Part shown: positions 34,121-44,463 of the stretch, piece after piece
Layout of the letters: every line of letters begins with the position of its first letter
Position numbering within the stretch: position 1 is the first letter of the stretch
Assembly: GCA_910575245.1 (NCBI GenBank)
Contig: CAJTEN010000007.1
Span: forward strand, 1 to 45,495
Source: Clostridia bacterium
Lineage (GTDB): Bacteria > Bacillota > Clostridia > Lachnospirales > Lachnospiraceae
Direction of reading: 5' to 3'
DNA length: 45,495 nucleotides
Translations under genes and position numbers: made by a program
Notes under the pieces: model-generated
The model's database searches: none
What the model was told of the DNA's origin: nothing
The model's input: the letters and a program-made list of their open reading frames with translations, nothing else

Positions 34121-37100
34121 ATGTCAGATATGAAACAAGAAACTTATCAACCTATGACATTCGATGCGATTAAGATCGGATTGGCATCGCCTGAAAAGAT
34201 CAGAGAGTGGTCGAGGGGAGAAGTTACCAAACCTGAGACGATCAACTACAGAACGTTGAAGCCGGAGAAGGAAGGCCTCTTCTGTGAGAAGATCTTCGGG
34301 CCCAGCAAGGACTGGGAGTGTCACTGCGGTAAGTATAAAAAGATCAGATATAAGGGTGTAGTCTGTGACAGATGCGGTGTTGAGGTAACCAAGGCAAGTG
34401 TCCGCAGGGAGCGTATGGGCCACATCGAACTGGCAGCCCCGGTTTCCCATATCTGGTATTTTAAGGGAATTCCAAGCCGTATGGGCCTGATCCTGGATCT
34501 GTCCCCGAGAGTACTGGAAAAGGTTCTGTATTTTGCTTCTTATATCGTACTGGACGGCGGCGAGACGGATCTTGAGTATAAGCAGGTTCTCTCCGAGAAG
34601 GAATATCAGGATGCCAGAGAGACATGGGGCAATAGATTCCGCGTCGGCATGGGAGCTGAAGCGATCAAGGAGTTGCTGCAGGCTATCGATCTGGAGACGG
34701 AGGCAGTAGAATTAAAGGAAGGGCTGCGTGATTCCACAGGGCAGAAACGCGCCCGTATTATCAAGCGGCTGGAAGTGGTGGAAGCTTTCAGGGAATCAGG
34801 CAATCAGCCGGAGTGGATGATAATGGATGCCATTCCTGTCATTCCGCCGGATCTTCGTCCTATGGTACAGCTGGACGGCGGCCGGTTTGCAACAAGTGAT
34901 CTGAATGATTTATATAGAAGAATTATCAATAGAAACAACCGTCTGAAACGTCTGCTGGAGCTGGGCGCGCCGGACATCATCGTCCGCAACGAGAAGAGAA
35001 TGCTGCAGGAAGCGGTTGACGCGTTGATCGACAATGGCAGAAGAGGCCGTCCGGTGACCGGACCGGGCAACAGAGCGCTTAAGTCTCTGTCCGATATGCT
35101 GAAGGGTAAATCCGGACGTTTCCGTCAGAACCTGTTAGGCAAGCGTGTAGATTATTCCGGACGTTCCGTTATCGTGGTGGGACCGGAATTGAAGATCTAT
35201 CAGTGCGGTCTGCCTAAGGAAATGGCGATTGAATTATTTAAACCTTTTGTTATGAAGGAACTGGTATCCAGAGGTATCTCCCAGAATATCAAGAATGCCA
35301 AGAAACTGGTAGAGAGACTGGATACACAGGTATGGGATGTGCTTGAGGAAGTGATCAAAGAGCATCCGGTTATGCTGAACCGTGCTCCTACGCTGCACAG
35401 GCTTGGTATTCAGGCATTCGAGCCGATTCTGGTGGAAGGTAAGGCGATTAAGCTCCATCCGCTGGTATGTACGGCATTTAATGCCGATTTCGACGGTGAC
35501 CAGATGGCAGTACATCTTCCCCTGTCCGTAGAGGCACAGGCGGAGTGCAGATTCCTGCTGCTTTCTCCGAACAACCTGTTGAAGCCTTCAGACGGTGGGC
35601 CGGTGGCGGTTCCGTCCCAGGATATGGTGCTGGGTATTTATTATCTGACACAGGAGAGACCAGGCGCGACAGGTGAGGGTAAGTTCTTTAAGAATGTGAA
35701 TGAGGCGATTCTGGCATACGAGAACGGTGCATGTACACTGCATACCAGGATTACGGTGCGTGTTACCAAGGTGACAACGGACGGCCAGACTGTGACCGGC
35801 AATGTAGAATCCACACTGGGAAGGTTCCTTTTCAATGAGATCCTGCCGCAGGATTTGGGTTATGTGGAGAGAACCACGCCGGAAGATTTGCTGAAGCTGG
35901 AAGTGGATTTCCATGTAGGTAAGAAACAGTTAAAGCAGATACTGGAGAAGGTAATCAATATTCATGGTGCGGTAAGAACGGCAGAGGTGCTGGACCTGAT
36001 CAAATCCACAGGGTATAAATATTCTACCAGAGCTGCGATGACCGTATCTATTTCCGATATGACTGTGCCCGCAAGAAAGGCAGAGATGCTGGAAGAGGCA
36101 CAGGCTACGGTGGATAAGATTTCCATGAATTTCAGGCGTGGCCTGATCACGGAAGAGGAGCGGTACCGTGCAGTTGTTGAGACATGGAATGAGACGGATA
36201 AAGAATTGACGGAGGTGCTTCTGTCCGGTCTGGATAAGTATAATAACATCTATATGATGGCGGATTCCGGAGCCCGTGGATCCAATCAGCAGATCAAACA
36301 GCTGGCTGGTATGCGTGGATTGATGGCGGATACGACAGGCAGGACGATTGAGCTGCCCATTAAGTCCAATTTCCGTGAAGGCTTGGACGTACTGGAATAC
36401 TTTATGTCCGCCCACGGCGCACGTAAGGGACTTTCCGACACGGCGCTGCGTACAGCCGATTCCGGATACCTGACCAGACGTATGGTGGATGTATCTCAGG
36501 AGCTGATCATTCGCGAGACGGACTGCTGTGAGGGTAGGGATGAGATTCCGGGCATTGCTGTGAAAGCCTTCATGGATGGCAAGGAAACCATCGAAGGCCT
36601 GAAAGACAGAATTACAGGACGTTTCTCCTGTGAAGATATTAAAGACAGAGACGGTAAGATGATCGTTAAGAGGAATCATATGATCACACCTGCCCGTGCC
36701 GCCAGAATACTAAGCACCGGAGTGAACGAGAAGGGCGAACCGGTCGAAGAAGTGAAGATCCGTACGATACTGACCTGCCGTTCTCATGTAGGAATTTGTG
36801 CGAAGTGCTATGGTGCGAACATGGCGACAGGAGAACCTGTTCAAGTTGGTGAAGCAGTCGGTATCATCGCGGCGCAGTCCATCGGAGAACCCGGTACACA
36901 GCTGACGATGCGTACCTTCCATACAGGCGGTGTGGCTGGTGACGATATTACCCAGGGTCTTCCCCGTGTGGAGGAGCTGTTCGAGGCACGTAAGCCGAAG
37001 GGACTTGCGATCATCGCGGAATTCGGCGGTGTGGCGACGATCAAGGATACGAAGAAGAAGCGTGAGATCGTAATCACCAACGACGAGACAGGCGAGTCGA

Positions 37101-37897
37101 AGACTTATCTGATCTCTTATGGTTCCAGAATTAAGATTATGGACGGTGCGGTATTAGAGGCCGGCGACGAGTTGACAGAAGGTAGTGTGAATCCTCATGA
37201 TTTGCTGAAGATTAAGGGGATTCGTGCGGTACAGGATTATATGCTGCGCGAGGTACAGCGTGTGTACCGTCTGCAGGGTGTTGATATCGCCGATAAGCAT
37301 ATCGAAGTTATCGTGCGCCAGATGCTTAAGAAAGTCCGCATTGAAAACAGCGGTGACACGGATTTCCTGCCCGGCACACTGGTTGATGTCCTGGATTATG
37401 AGGATATGAACGAGCAGTTGTTCAAGGAAGGCAAAGAGCTTGCAGAGGGCAAGCAGATTCTGCTTGGTATCACCAAAGCGGCTCTGGCAACAGATTCCTT
37501 CCTGTCGGCAGCATCTTTCCAGGAGACCACGAAGGTACTGACAGAGGCTGCGATCAAGGGCAAGGTTGATTCTTTGATCGGCCTGAAGGAGAATGTTATC
37601 ATCGGTAAGCTGATTCCAGCAGGAACCGGTATGAAACGCTATCGTGATACCAGACTGAGCACCGATGAGAATTTGCTCAGCCGTCTTGCGGCAGAGAATG
37701 AGCTGCGTTTTGATGACGGTTTTGTCAGAAGACCCAGATTCGAGGCTCCGGAAGTGCCGGATGGAATGGACGATGAGGAAGAGCTGATCGATATTGATAC
37801 AGAAGCCCTGGAAGAGGATCTGGATATAGAAGAGTTGGAAGATTTCGAGGAGGAAGAGACAGAAGCAGAAGCGGAGATGGAACCTGTCGAGAGTTAA
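34121..37897 (+). CDS. rpoC: DNA-directed RNA polymerase subunit beta'
   Basis: A 1258-residue beta' subunit. ATG 34121 is chosen because GGTGAT sits 5 bases upstream; a TTG at 34115 is possible. The N-terminal zinc site is at about residues 67-85 ([20 protein letters not shown]). The catalytic magnesium loop NADFDGDQM is near residue 453 and the second zinc region [14 protein letters not shown] near 886. Then come the bridge/trigger region [20 protein letters not shown] and the C-terminal jaw. The last 50 residues are very acidic (D/E-rich), matching the acidic tail of RpoB. It is 108 bases after rpoB. Confidence 0.98.
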   Translation: MSDMKQETYQPMTFDAIKIGLASPEKIREWSRGEVTKPETINYRTLKPEKEGLFCEKIFGPSKDWECHCGKYKKIRYKGVVCDRCGVEVTKASVRRERMGHIELAAPVSHIWYFKGIPSRMGLILDLSPRVLEKVLYFASYIVLDGGETDLEYKQVLSEKEYQDARETWGNRFRVGMGAEAIKELLQAIDLETEAVELKEGLRDSTGQKRARIIKRLEVVEAFRESGNQPEWMIMDAIPVIPPDLRPMVQLDGGRFATSDLNDLYRRIINRNNRLKRLLELGAPDIIVRNEKRMLQEAVDALIDNGRRGRPVTGPGNRALKSLSDMLKGKSGRFRQNLLGKRVDYSGRSVIVVGPELKIYQCGLPKEMAIELFKPFVMKELVSRGISQNIKNAKKLVERLDTQVWDVLEEVIKEHPVMLNRAPTLHRLGIQAFEPILVEGKAIKLHPLVCTAFNADFDGDQMAVHLPLSVEAQAECRFLLLSPNNLLKPSDGGPVAVPSQDMVLGIYYLTQERPGATGEGKFFKNVNEAILAYENGACTLHTRITVRVTKVTTDGQTVTGNVESTLGRFLFNEILPQDLGYVERTTPEDLLKLEVDFHVGKKQLKQILEKVINIHGAVRTAEVLDLIKSTGYKYSTRAAMTVSISDMTVPARKAEMLEEAQATVDKISMNFRRGLITEEERYRAVVETWNETDKELTEVLLSGLDKYNNIYMMADSGARGSNQQIKQLAGMRGLMADTTGRTIELPIKSNFREGLDVLEYFMSAHGARKGLSDTALRTADSGYLTRRMVDVSQELIIRETDCCEGRDEIPGIAVKAFMDGKETIEGLKDRITGRFSCEDIKDRDGKMIVKRNHMITPARAARILSTGVNEKGEPVEEVKIRTILTCRSHVGICAKCYGANMATGEPVQVGEAVGIIAAQSIGEPGTQLTMRTFHTGGVAGDDITQGLPRVEELFEARKPKGLAIIAEFGGVATIKDTKKKREIVITNDETGESKTYLISYGSRIKIMDGAVLEAGDELTEGSVNPHDLLKIKGIRAVQDYMLREVQRVYRLQGVDIADKHIEVIVRQMLKKVRIENSGDTDFLPGTLVDVLDYEDMNEQLFKEGKELAEGKQILLGITKAALATDSFLSAASFQETTKVLTEAAIKGKVDSLIGLKENVIIGKLIPAGTGMKRYRDTRLSTDENLLSRLAAENELRFDDGFVRRPRFEAPEVPDGMDDEEELIDIDTEALEEDLDIEELEDFEEEETEAEAEMEPVES

Positions 37898-37903
37898 TTC
37901 CCC

Positions 37904-37975
37904 GCAACAGTTCAGCCCAGGACTTTGCATTTGGTGCAAAGTTTGTAACAGGGTGGCCGAAGGCTGAACTGTTAC
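37904..37975 (+). mobile_element. Miniature IS66-type element, copy C (internally deleted, 72 bp)
   Basis: The ends are GCAACAGTTCAGCC (37904-37917) and GGCTGAACTGTTAC (37962-37975), with the GGACTTTGCA hairpin kept and about 70 bases of the core missing relative to copy A. The flanks AATTCCCC (37896-37903) and AATTCCTC (37976-37983) match at 7 of 8 positions, an aged target duplication that overlaps the rpoC stop codon. Confidence 0.85.
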
Positions 37976-38004
37976 AATTCCTCAGGAAATTCAAGAAAAA
38001 TATA

Positions 38005-38033
38005 TTGACAATGCATTCACATGCAAGTATACT
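38005..38033 (+). promoter_or_regulatory. Promoter of the rpsL-rpsG-fusA operon
   Basis: TTGACA (38005-38010), 17 bases, TATACT (38028-38033). The expected start point is near 38040, between the two arms of the long hairpin listed next. Confidence 0.85.
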
Positions 38034-38062
38034 GTTTTAGTGTGCATGTGAATGCATTTTTT
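38010..38062 (+). terminator. 16-bp hairpin with T-run enclosing the rpsL promoter -10 region
   Basis: AATGCATTCACATGCA (38010-38025) and TGCATGTGAATGCATT (38043-38058) are perfect inverse complements, and the right arm runs into six T residues (38057-38062). In RNA coming from rpoC this is a complete intrinsic terminator. In RNA started at the embedded promoter the left arm is absent, so it should not terminate. Confidence 0.8.
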
Positions 38063-38144
38063 GTGTTGTGGGAAAATATACCCTATACGACAGGAAAGTG
38101 CAGGTACGCATGAGGTTTATTTATTCTTACAGGAGGTGAAAAGA

Positions 38145-38564
38145 ATGCCAACATTTAACCAGTTAGTTAGAAAAGGACGTCAGACATCTGTAAAGAAGTC
38201 AACCGCACCGGCTTTGTTGAAAGGTTACAATTCCCTTCACAAGACTGCAATTGACACAGCTTCTCCGCAGAAGAGAGGTGTTTGCACGGCTGTTAAGACA
38301 GCAACTCCTAAGAAGCCTAACTCAGCACTCAGAAAGATTGCCAGAGTACGTCTTTCCAACGGAATTGAAGTGACAAGCTACATTCCGGGTGAAGGCCATA
38401 ACCTGCAGGAGCACAGCGTTGTTTTGATCCGCGGCGGAAGGGTAAAAGACTTACCTGGTACAAGATACCACATTATCAGAGGTACTCTTGATACAGCTGG
38501 TGTTGCTAACAGAAGGCAGGCCCGTTCCAAGTACGGCGCTAAGAGACCTAAGGCAGGCAAATAA
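38145..38564 (+). CDS. rpsL: 30S ribosomal protein S12
   Basis: A 139-residue decoding-centre protein beginning [23 protein letters not shown] 38145 has AGGAGGTGA upstream; the open frame before it covers the leader and is not coding. The streptomycin-related loops [15 protein letters not shown] and [15 protein letters not shown] carry the wild-type lysine and surrounding residues in the first loop. It ends [13 protein letters not shown]. It starts the str operon. Confidence 0.98.
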   Translation: MPTFNQLVRKGRQTSVKKSTAPALLKGYNSLHKTAIDTASPQKRGVCTAVKTATPKKPNSALRKIARVRLSNGIEVTSYIPGEGHNLQEHSVVLIRGGRVKDLPGTRYHIIRGTLDTAGVANRRQARSKYGAKRPKAGK

Positions 38565-38716
38565 GCAGATTTGTTTTACAGACAGCTTATATGTGATGCT
38601 TATGCGATAATTATCCTTCGCAAAGGAGAACGGAAGGCTGGGCAGGAGCTTTAGGTTGAGAATTTTAGGACCACAAACAGAACTAATTTAGTGTTGGGAT
38701 TCTTGTATATAGAGTA

Positions 38717-38732
38717 AGCGGCGTAGGCCGCT
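38717..38732 (+). repeat. Small hairpin in the rpsL-rpsG spacer
   Basis: AGCGGC-GTAG-GCCGCT lies in the 255-base spacer (38565-38819). No promoter of good quality or ORF is seen in the rest of that spacer. A ribosomal-protein binding site is possible but not recognised. Confidence 0.4.
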
Positions 38733-38819
38733 GGCTACAGAAAACCGCACGGACACATTGAATTAGAGGACACATGTGAGTACCGATGAATTAAAATTAT
38801 TTTTAAGGAGGGAAGAAAC

Positions 38820-39290
38820 GTGCCACGTAAAGGACATATTGCAAAAAGAGATGTATTAGCAGATCCTTTATACAATAATAAGGTGGTTACCAAGCTGATC
38901 AACAATATCATGTTGGACGGCAAGAAGGGTGTAGCCCAGAAGATTGTATACGGAGCATTTGCTCGAGTAGAGAATAAGGCAGGTAAGCCGGCGCTTGACG
39001 TTTTCGAGGAGGCTATGAACAATATCATGCCTGTTCTGGAGGTTAAGGCAAGACGTATCGGCGGCGCTACCTATCAGGTGCCGATTGAGGTTCGTCCGGA
39101 CAGACGTCAGGCTTTGGGTCTTCGCTGGTTGGTTATGTTTTCTCGTAAGAGAGGCGAGAAAACCATGGAAGAGAGACTTGCCAATGAGATTTTAGATGCG
39201 TCCAATAATACCGGCGCAGCAGTTAAGAGAAAAGAAGATATGCACAAGATGGCAGAGGCCAACAAGGCATTTGCGCATTATCGCTTCTAA
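38820..39290 (+). CDS. rpsG: 30S ribosomal protein S7
   Basis: A 156-residue protein that nucleates assembly of the 30S head. It starts at GTG 38820 behind AAGGAGGG. The family sequence is clear: [20 protein letters not shown], then [37 protein letters not shown] and the end [13 protein letters not shown]. fusA follows after 113 bases containing small stem-loops (for example TCAGC-AAAAC-GCTGA). Confidence 0.98.
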   Translation: MPRKGHIAKRDVLADPLYNNKVVTKLINNIMLDGKKGVAQKIVYGAFARVENKAGKPALDVFEEAMNNIMPVLEVKARRIGGATYQVPIEVRPDRRQALGLRWLVMFSRKRGEKTMEERLANEILDASNNTGAAVKRKEDMHKMAEANKAFAHYRF

Positions 39291-39403
39291 AAAGACAAAC
39301 AGATTTTCCAAGTCAGCAAAACGCTGATTAAAAATCGGAGCTTTTGTCTGGAGGAAATCACAGATTTCTTCCGATATTTGATAAAATATAGGAGGGAAAA
39401 ACC

Positions 39404-41521
39404 TTGGCTGGAAGAGAATATCCGCTAGAGAGAACCAGGAATATAGGTATTATGGCTCATATCGATGCCGGTAAGACAACATTGACAGAGCGTATCCTGT
39501 ATTATACTGGTGTGAACTATAAGATCGGTGATACTCATGAAGGTACTGCTACCATGGACTGGATGGAGCAGGAGCAGGAAAGAGGTATTACGATCACATC
39601 GGCCGCTACGACATGCCACTGGACTTTGGAAGAAAACTGCAAACCGAAGCCTGGTGCATTAGAGCATCGTATCAATATTATCGACACTCCCGGTCACGTT
39701 GACTTTACTGTAGAAGTTGAGCGTTCACTCCGTGTACTGGATGGCGCTGTAGGAGTATTTTGCGCAAAGGGTGGTGTTGAGCCACAGTCAGAAAACGTGT
39801 GGAGACAGGCTGATACCTACAATGTTCCGAGAATGGCATTCATCAACAAGATGGATATTTTAGGCGCTAATTTCTTCGGCGCCGTAGATCAGATCAGAAC
39901 AAGACTGGGTAAAAATGCGATTATTCTTCAGTTACCGATTGGTAAGGAAGATGAATTTAAAGGAATCATCGATCTTTTTGAGATGAAAGCCTACATCTAT
40001 AATGATGACAAGGGTGAAGACATCACGATCACAGATATCCCCGAAGATATGGCAGATGACGCTGCTCTGTATCATGACGAGATGATAGAGAAAATCTGTG
40101 AATTGGATGATGATCTGACAATGATGTATCTGGAAGGAGAAGAGCCTTCTGTAGAGCAGTTAAAGGCAGCGCTTCGCCGCGGTACCTGTGAGTGTACGGC
40201 AGTGCCCGTATGTTGTGGATCTGCATACAGGAATAAAGGAGTTCAGAAGCTTCTGGATGCTATTCTGGAGTTTATGCCGGCGCCTACTGACATCCCGTCT
40301 ATTAAGGGTGTGGACAGCGACGGTAATGAAGTGGAGAGACATTCTTCAGACGATGAACCTTTCTCCGCGCTGGCCTTTAAGATCATGGCTGACCCGTTTG
40401 TCGGCAAGCTGGCGTTCTTCCGTGTGTATTCTGGTATGATGAATTCCGGTTCCTATGTACTGAATGCTACAAAGGGTAAGAAAGAGCGTGTAGGACGTAT
40501 TCTGCAGATGCATGCCAATAAGAGAGCTGAGCTTGATAAAGTGTATGCCGGAGATATTGCGGCGGCGGTAGGTTTTAAAATTACCACAACAGGTGATACT
40601 ATTTGTGACGAGCAGCATCCGGTTATCTTAGAGTCCATGGAATTCCCCGAGCCGGTTATCGAACTGGCGATCGAGCCGAAGACCAAGGCAGGTCAGGGCA
40701 AGATGGGTGAGGCTTTGGCGAAACTTGCCGAGGAAGATCCTACTTTCCGTGCGCACACAGACCAGGAGACAGGCCAGACAATCATCGCGGGTATGGGTGA
40801 ATTGCATCTGGAGATCATCGTAGACCGTCTGCTTCGTGAATATAAAGTAGAGGCTAACGTAGGCGCTCCGCAGGTTGCATATAAAGAGACATTTACCAAG
40901 CCGGTTGATCAGGAATACAAATATGCGAAACAGTCCGGCGGCCGTGGACAGTACGGACATTGTAAAGTGAAATTCGAGCCGATGGATCCGAACGGTGAAG
41001 AGACATTCAAGTTCGAGACCAGTGTAGTCGGCGGCGCGATTCCGAAGGAATACATTCCGGCAGTCGGAGAGGGTATCGAAGAGGCATCCAGAGCCGGTAT
41101 CCTGGGAGGATTCCCGGTACTTGGTGTCCATGCCAATGTATATGACGGTTCCTACCATGAAGTTGACTCCTCCGAGATGGCATTCCACATTGCAGGTTCT
41201 ATGTGTTTCAAGGAGGCAATGAAGAAGGCAGGACCTGTTCTGCTTGAGCCTATTATGAAAGTCGAAGTTACCATGCCAGAAGAATATATGGGCGATGTAA
41301 TCGGCGATATCAACTCCCGCCGCGGACGGATCGAAGGTATGGAGGATATCGGCGGAGGCAAGATGGTGAAGGGCTATGTACCGCTTGCTGAAATGTTCGG
41401 CTATTCTACGGATCTGCGTTCCAAGACACAGGGTCGTGGTAACTACTCAATGTTCTTCGAGAAGTATGAGCAGGTACCGAAGAGTGTACAAGAGAAAGTA
41501 CTGGCGGCTAAGAGTAAATAA
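39404..41521 (+). CDS. fusA: Elongation factor G
   Basis: A 705-residue translocation GTPase. It starts at TTG 39404, with AGGAGGG 9 bases upstream. The G domain has the P-loop AHIDAGKTT (residues about 18-26), switch [12 protein letters not shown] and the NKMD specificity motif ([12 protein letters not shown]). Domains III-V are complete ([55 protein letters not shown]). Length is normal for the single-copy bacterial EF-G. Confidence 0.98.
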   Translation: MAGREYPLERTRNIGIMAHIDAGKTTLTERILYYTGVNYKIGDTHEGTATMDWMEQEQERGITITSAATTCHWTLEENCKPKPGALEHRINIIDTPGHVDFTVEVERSLRVLDGAVGVFCAKGGVEPQSENVWRQADTYNVPRMAFINKMDILGANFFGAVDQIRTRLGKNAIILQLPIGKEDEFKGIIDLFEMKAYIYNDDKGEDITITDIPEDMADDAALYHDEMIEKICELDDDLTMMYLEGEEPSVEQLKAALRRGTCECTAVPVCCGSAYRNKGVQKLLDAILEFMPAPTDIPSIKGVDSDGNEVERHSSDDEPFSALAFKIMADPFVGKLAFFRVYSGMMNSGSYVLNATKGKKERVGRILQMHANKRAELDKVYAGDIAAAVGFKITTTGDTICDEQHPVILESMEFPEPVIELAIEPKTKAGQGKMGEALAKLAEEDPTFRAHTDQETGQTIIAGMGELHLEIIVDRLLREYKVEANVGAPQVAYKETFTKPVDQEYKYAKQSGGRGQYGHCKVKFEPMDPNGEETFKFETSVVGGAIPKEYIPAVGEGIEEASRAGILGGFPVLGVHANVYDGSYHEVDSSEMAFHIAGSMCFKEAMKKAGPVLLEPIMKVEVTMPEEYMGDVIGDINSRRGRIEGMEDIGGGKMVKGYVPLAEMFGYSTDLRSKTQGRGNYSMFFEKYEQVPKSVQEKVLAAKSK

Positions 41522-41553
41522 GGATACAGTGCTTAATGAGGCAGCAAAGTTGC

Positions 41554-41596
41554 TTACAGCCAGTAGAAACCACAAATACAAAGGTTTTGGCTGTAA
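41554..41596 (+). repeat. Stem-loop between fusA and tuf
   Basis: TTACAGCC (41554-41561) pairs with GGCTGTAA (41589-41596), and AAACC / GGTTT can pair inside it. There is no T-run, so it may only weaken read-through or mark a processing point between fusA and tuf. Confidence 0.45.
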
Positions 41597-41610
41597 AAAC
41601 GAAATAATGC

Positions 41611-41639
41611 TTGAAAATCTTGGCAATCTTTAATATAAT
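41611..41639 (+). promoter_or_regulatory. Promoter of tuf
   Basis: TTGAAA (41611-41616), 17 bases, TATAAT (41634-41639), 66 bases upstream of tuf. It gives tuf its own transcription in addition to read-through from fusA. Confidence 0.75.
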
Positions 41640-41704
41640 CAAAGATAGCTGATTGAACAGAAACAATTTAAAAATTTATCTAGTTTTTAAGGAGGACATT
41701 AGAA

Positions 41705-42892
41705 ATGGCTAAGGCTAAGTTTGAAAGAAACAAACCACATTGTAATATCGGAACCATTGGTCACGTTGACCATGGTAAAACAACTCTGACAGCAGCAATT
41801 ACAAAAGTACTTTCCGAGAGAGTTGCGGGTAACACGGCTACAGATTTCGAGAATATCGATAAAGCTCCGGAAGAGAGAGAAAGAGGTATCACAATTTCTA
41901 CGGCTCACGTTGAGTATGAGACAGAGAAGAGACACTATGCACACGTTGACTGTCCTGGACATGCTGACTACGTTAAGAACATGATCACAGGTGCTGCACA
42001 GATGGATGGCGCTATCCTTGTTGTAGCTGCTACAGACGGCGTTATGGCTCAGACGAAAGAGCACATCCTTCTGTCCCGTCAGGTAGGCGTTCCTTATATC
42101 GTAGTATTCATGAATAAGTGTGATATGGTAGACGATCCTGAGTTGCTTGAGCTGGTTGAGATGGAGATCACAGAGCAGTTGGAAGAGTATGAGTTCACAG
42201 ACTGCCCGATCATCCAGGGTTCTGCTCTGAAGGCTCTTGAAGATCCTGCAAGTGAGTGGGGCGACAAGATCATGGAACTCATGAGCACAGTTGATGATTA
42301 TATTCCGGATCCTCAGCGTGATACGGATAAGCCGTTCCTGATGCCTATCGAGGATGTATTCTCTATCACAGGACGTGGTACCGTTGCTACAGGTAGAGTA
42401 GAGCGTGGTACACTGCACATGTCTGATGATGTTGAGATTATCGGTGTTAAGGAAGAGACACAGAAGTCCGTTGTAACAGGTATCGAGATGTTCCGTAAGC
42501 TGCTGGATGAGGCACAGGCTGGTGATAACATCGGTGTTCTGCTTCGTGGTATCCAGAGAACAGATATCGAAAGAGGTCAGGTTCTTGCGAAACCCGGCAC
42601 AGTAACATGCCACAAGAAATTTACGGCTCAGGTTTACGTTCTGACCAAAGATGAAGGTGGACGCCATACTCCTTTCTTCAACAATTACAGACCGCAGTTC
42701 TACTTCAGAACAACTGATATCACAGGCGTATGTAACTTGCCTGAAGGTACAGAGATGTGCATGCCTGGCGATAATGTAGAGATGAGCATTGAGTTGATTC
42801 ATCCGATCGCTATGGAGCAGGGTCTTACGTTTGCTATCCGTGAGGGTGGTAGGACTGTTGGTTCTGGAAGGGTTGCTACTATCATCGAGTAA
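41705..42892 (+). CDS. tuf: Elongation factor Tu
   Basis: A 395-residue aminoacyl-tRNA carrier GTPase. Marks are [18 protein letters not shown] (P-loop), the switch I segment [34 protein letters not shown] (NKxD), and the C-terminal domains ending [21 protein letters not shown] lies before ATG. It ends the core operon and is followed by a strong terminator. Confidence 0.98.
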   Translation: MAKAKFERNKPHCNIGTIGHVDHGKTTLTAAITKVLSERVAGNTATDFENIDKAPEERERGITISTAHVEYETEKRHYAHVDCPGHADYVKNMITGAAQMDGAILVVAATDGVMAQTKEHILLSRQVGVPYIVVFMNKCDMVDDPELLELVEMEITEQLEEYEFTDCPIIQGSALKALEDPASEWGDKIMELMSTVDDYIPDPQRDTDKPFLMPIEDVFSITGRGTVATGRVERGTLHMSDDVEIIGVKEETQKSVVTGIEMFRKLLDEAQAGDNIGVLLRGIQRTDIERGQVLAKPGTVTCHKKFTAQVYVLTKDEGGRHTPFFNNYRPQFYFRTTDITGVCNLPEGTEMCMPGDNVEMSIELIHPIAMEQGLTFAIREGGRTVGSGRVATIIE

Positions 42893-42914
42893 TTACAATT
42901 TATTCAGTAAAATC

Positions 42915-42947
42915 AAGGCTTTCGGGGGGTTCTCCGAAAGCCTTTTT
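42915..42947 (+). terminator. Terminator after tuf
   Basis: AAGGCTTTCGG (42915-42925) pairs with CCGAAAGCCTT (42934-42944) and is followed by TTTTT (42943-42947). It marks the end of the core gene block. Confidence 0.92.
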
Positions 42948-42956
42948 ACGTGGAAA

Positions 42957-42994
42957 GCTACTTTAGAGAACTAAAGTGGCTACAAAATGGCTAC
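42957..42994. other. Possible left attachment-end region of the integrated element
   Basis: Immediately beyond the tuf terminator, ACTTTAG-AGAA-CTAAAGT (42960-42977) is a perfect palindrome that runs into a TGGCTAC direct repeat (42977-42983 and 42988-42994). The composition becomes AT-rich from here. Only an 8-base match (ACTAAAGT, 45084-45091) is seen near the broken integrase end, so the true core is not proven. Confidence 0.3.
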
Positions 42995-43019
42995 GATATT
43001 TTAAACCTGCATTATTTTT

Positions 43020-43484
43020 CTACTTTATATCCTTCAAATCAGCGGCTCTTTCAGGCGATGTATGATTTTTCTTCAGCATTTTTGCATATTCAAACAGATC
43101 ACGTCTGGTTATATCGTCTAGCACATATAAATCCGCAATCAATTGATCTACCATAGGCAGCTCTGTGTAATCAAACTTTTTCAAGATACGGGCAGTACGA
43201 TCTGATATATAGGCGTTCTTATGGCTGTTAATATTCCACTTTTCATTGTCAGACGGAAGAGTTGGTAAGGTTTCGATATCGTCATAGGGATTATCTTTGC
43301 AGATAGAACTGATGGGGATATCCAATATATTAGAAATTCTAAGTGCAGTGTCAAAGCGGATGGCAGTGTCCCGCTGGATAATCGAATAAAGCGTTGTCGG
43401 TGCTATCTTTGCTTTTAGTGCAAGTTCTTTTACTGTCATGCCTTTGTTGTCCAAAATATCTTTTAGATTTTGACCATAACCCAT
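43020..43484 (-). CDS. XRE-family transcriptional regulator of the integrated element
   Basis: A 154-residue repressor-like protein. The HTH is at about residues 4-60 (LKDILDNKGMTVKELALKAK, then APTTLYSIIQRDTAIRFD and ISNILDIPISSI). The C-terminal 90 residues are unrelated to peptidase-type repressors and mostly helical (DRTARILKKFDYTELPMVDQ). AAAGGA lies about 10 bases upstream of ATG. Such genes usually keep an integrative element silent; it is the best candidate for binding the repeated operators at 44107-44215. Confidence 0.85.
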   Translation of the reverse strand: MGYGQNLKDILDNKGMTVKELALKAKIAPTTLYSIIQRDTAIRFDTALRISNILDIPISSICKDNPYDDIETLPTLPSDNEKWNINSHKNAYISDRTARILKKFDYTELPMVDQLIADLYVLDDITRRDLFEYAKMLKKNHTSPERAADLKDIK

Positions 43485-43632
43485 GTAATTACATTCCTTT
43501 CTGTTAAATGTTTTTTATTTCATTTTTATAAATGTGTTCTTAAAATAAACTGGAGGTTTTTGAATTCATTTTTTATGTCTATGTTTCCTTTCAACACTTT
43601 TACGCAGCTTTTCAATTTTTTGTTATATTAAC

Positions 43633-44058
43633 TTAATCCTTATAGTAACTTAGCATATGTTCATAAATGTTTCTGGTCTGTTTTTCGTCTCCCCATGATA
43701 AAAGGTCATCGGCATAGCATAGAGTCCAAAATGGTTCTATGTCCTGAATATTTCCGGGAAGACTTTCCCATAAGCTATACATTCGATTTGCAAAATATTC
43801 AATATCCGAGCAGTTTGCATAAATCGTCTCTAATTTGCTCATTAAAATTCTGCCAAACCGTTCAAGGTCAAGCTTTTTGTAATCAATATGTGTCCTTATA
43901 TAAATAATAGCTTTTTTTATGTCTGCTTCCCATTCCAAATAAAGAAAATCATCGTTTTCGGGGTTGTTGAGAAATAATTCATCAAGCCGTTTATTGTAGT
44001 CGGTTTCTGTTGCTAATTCCTCATAAAGCAAAATAGCATAAACTAACAATTCCTCCAT
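43633..44058 (-). CDS. Unrecognised element-encoded protein
   Basis: A 141-residue acidic, mainly helical protein I do not recognise. It starts MEELLVYAILLYEELATETD, contains several W/Y-rich helices (FLYLEWEADIKKAIIYIRTH) and has no signal peptide or HTH. GGAGG lies 7 bases before ATG. It precedes the XRE gene on the same strand by 148 bases and is divergent from the excisionase-like gene, so it may belong to the same immunity or regulation unit. AT-rich composition and codon use differ from the ribosomal genes next door. Confidence 0.7.
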   Translation of the reverse strand: MEELLVYAILLYEELATETDYNKRLDELFLNNPENDDFLYLEWEADIKKAIIYIRTHIDYKKLDLERFGRILMSKLETIYANCSDIEYFANRMYSLWESLPGNIQDIEPFWTLCYADDLLSWGDEKQTRNIYEHMLSYYKD

Positions 44059-44106
44059 GATAATGCCTCCAATTCCTAATCTGTCTTATAAACAGTATTA
44101 TACCAT

Positions 44107-44215
44107 TGCACAATGTATTATGCAATTCGTAAATATCAAAAAATAATTTTAAAATAGTATTGACAAAATACGCAATGAGTAATAATATAAGATTAATCTA
44201 AATACGAAATGCGTA
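44107..44215. promoter_or_regulatory. Array of repeated 13-bp operators in the excisionase promoter
   Basis: Three near-palindromic sites share the pattern TACGMAWTGMRTA: 44119-44131 (read on the minus strand, TACGAATTGCATA), 44169-44181 (TACGCAATGAGTA) and 44203-44215 (TACGAAATGCGTA). A weaker fourth (TGCACAATGTATT, 44107-44119) agrees at 9 of 13 positions. One site lies between the -35 and -10 hexamers and one just after the expected start point. Confidence 0.65.
44160..44188 (+). promoter_or_regulatory. Promoter of the excisionase-integrase unit
   Basis: TTGACA (44160-44165), 17 bases, TAATAT (44183-44188). The transcript would start near 44195. It is overlapped by the operator array. Confidence 0.7.
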
Positions 44216-44249
44216 ATTAGAGAAAATATAATGCGAAAGGAGAACTGAC

Positions 44250-44444
44250 ATGGAAAAGACAAACTATATGATGACTGTTGATGATGTCGCTCAGGAGCTG
44301 GGCGTGTCAAAGCAGAAAGGGTATCGCATTATCCGTCAGCTTAACGAAGAGTTGGCGGCTGCCGGATATATGACGGTACAGGCAAAAGTACCCCGTACAT
44401 ATTGGAGTGAAAGATTTTACTTCGGAAAAAGAAATATCGTATAA
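44250..44444 (+). CDS. Excisionase-like small HTH protein
   Basis: A 64-residue protein with a winged-helix/MerR-like HTH: YMMTVDDVAQELGVSKQKGY then RIIRQLNEELAAAGY. It ends in a basic tail (YFGKRNIV). Proteins of this size and type directly upstream of a tyrosine integrase act as recombination directionality factors in integrative elements of Firmicutes. AAAGGAG is upstream of ATG and the integrase follows after 19 bases. Excisionase function is inferred from position. Confidence 0.75.
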   Translation: MEKTNYMMTVDDVAQELGVSKQKGYRIIRQLNEELAAAGYMTVQAKVPRTYWSERFYFGKRNIV

Positions 44445-44463
44445 AGAAGGGAGTGATTGAAGA

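Noticed and set aside
41699..42802. 367-codon minus-strand open frame opposite tuf
   Set aside because: A product of strong codon bias in tuf; the protein is rich in C, L, S and H and has no family features.
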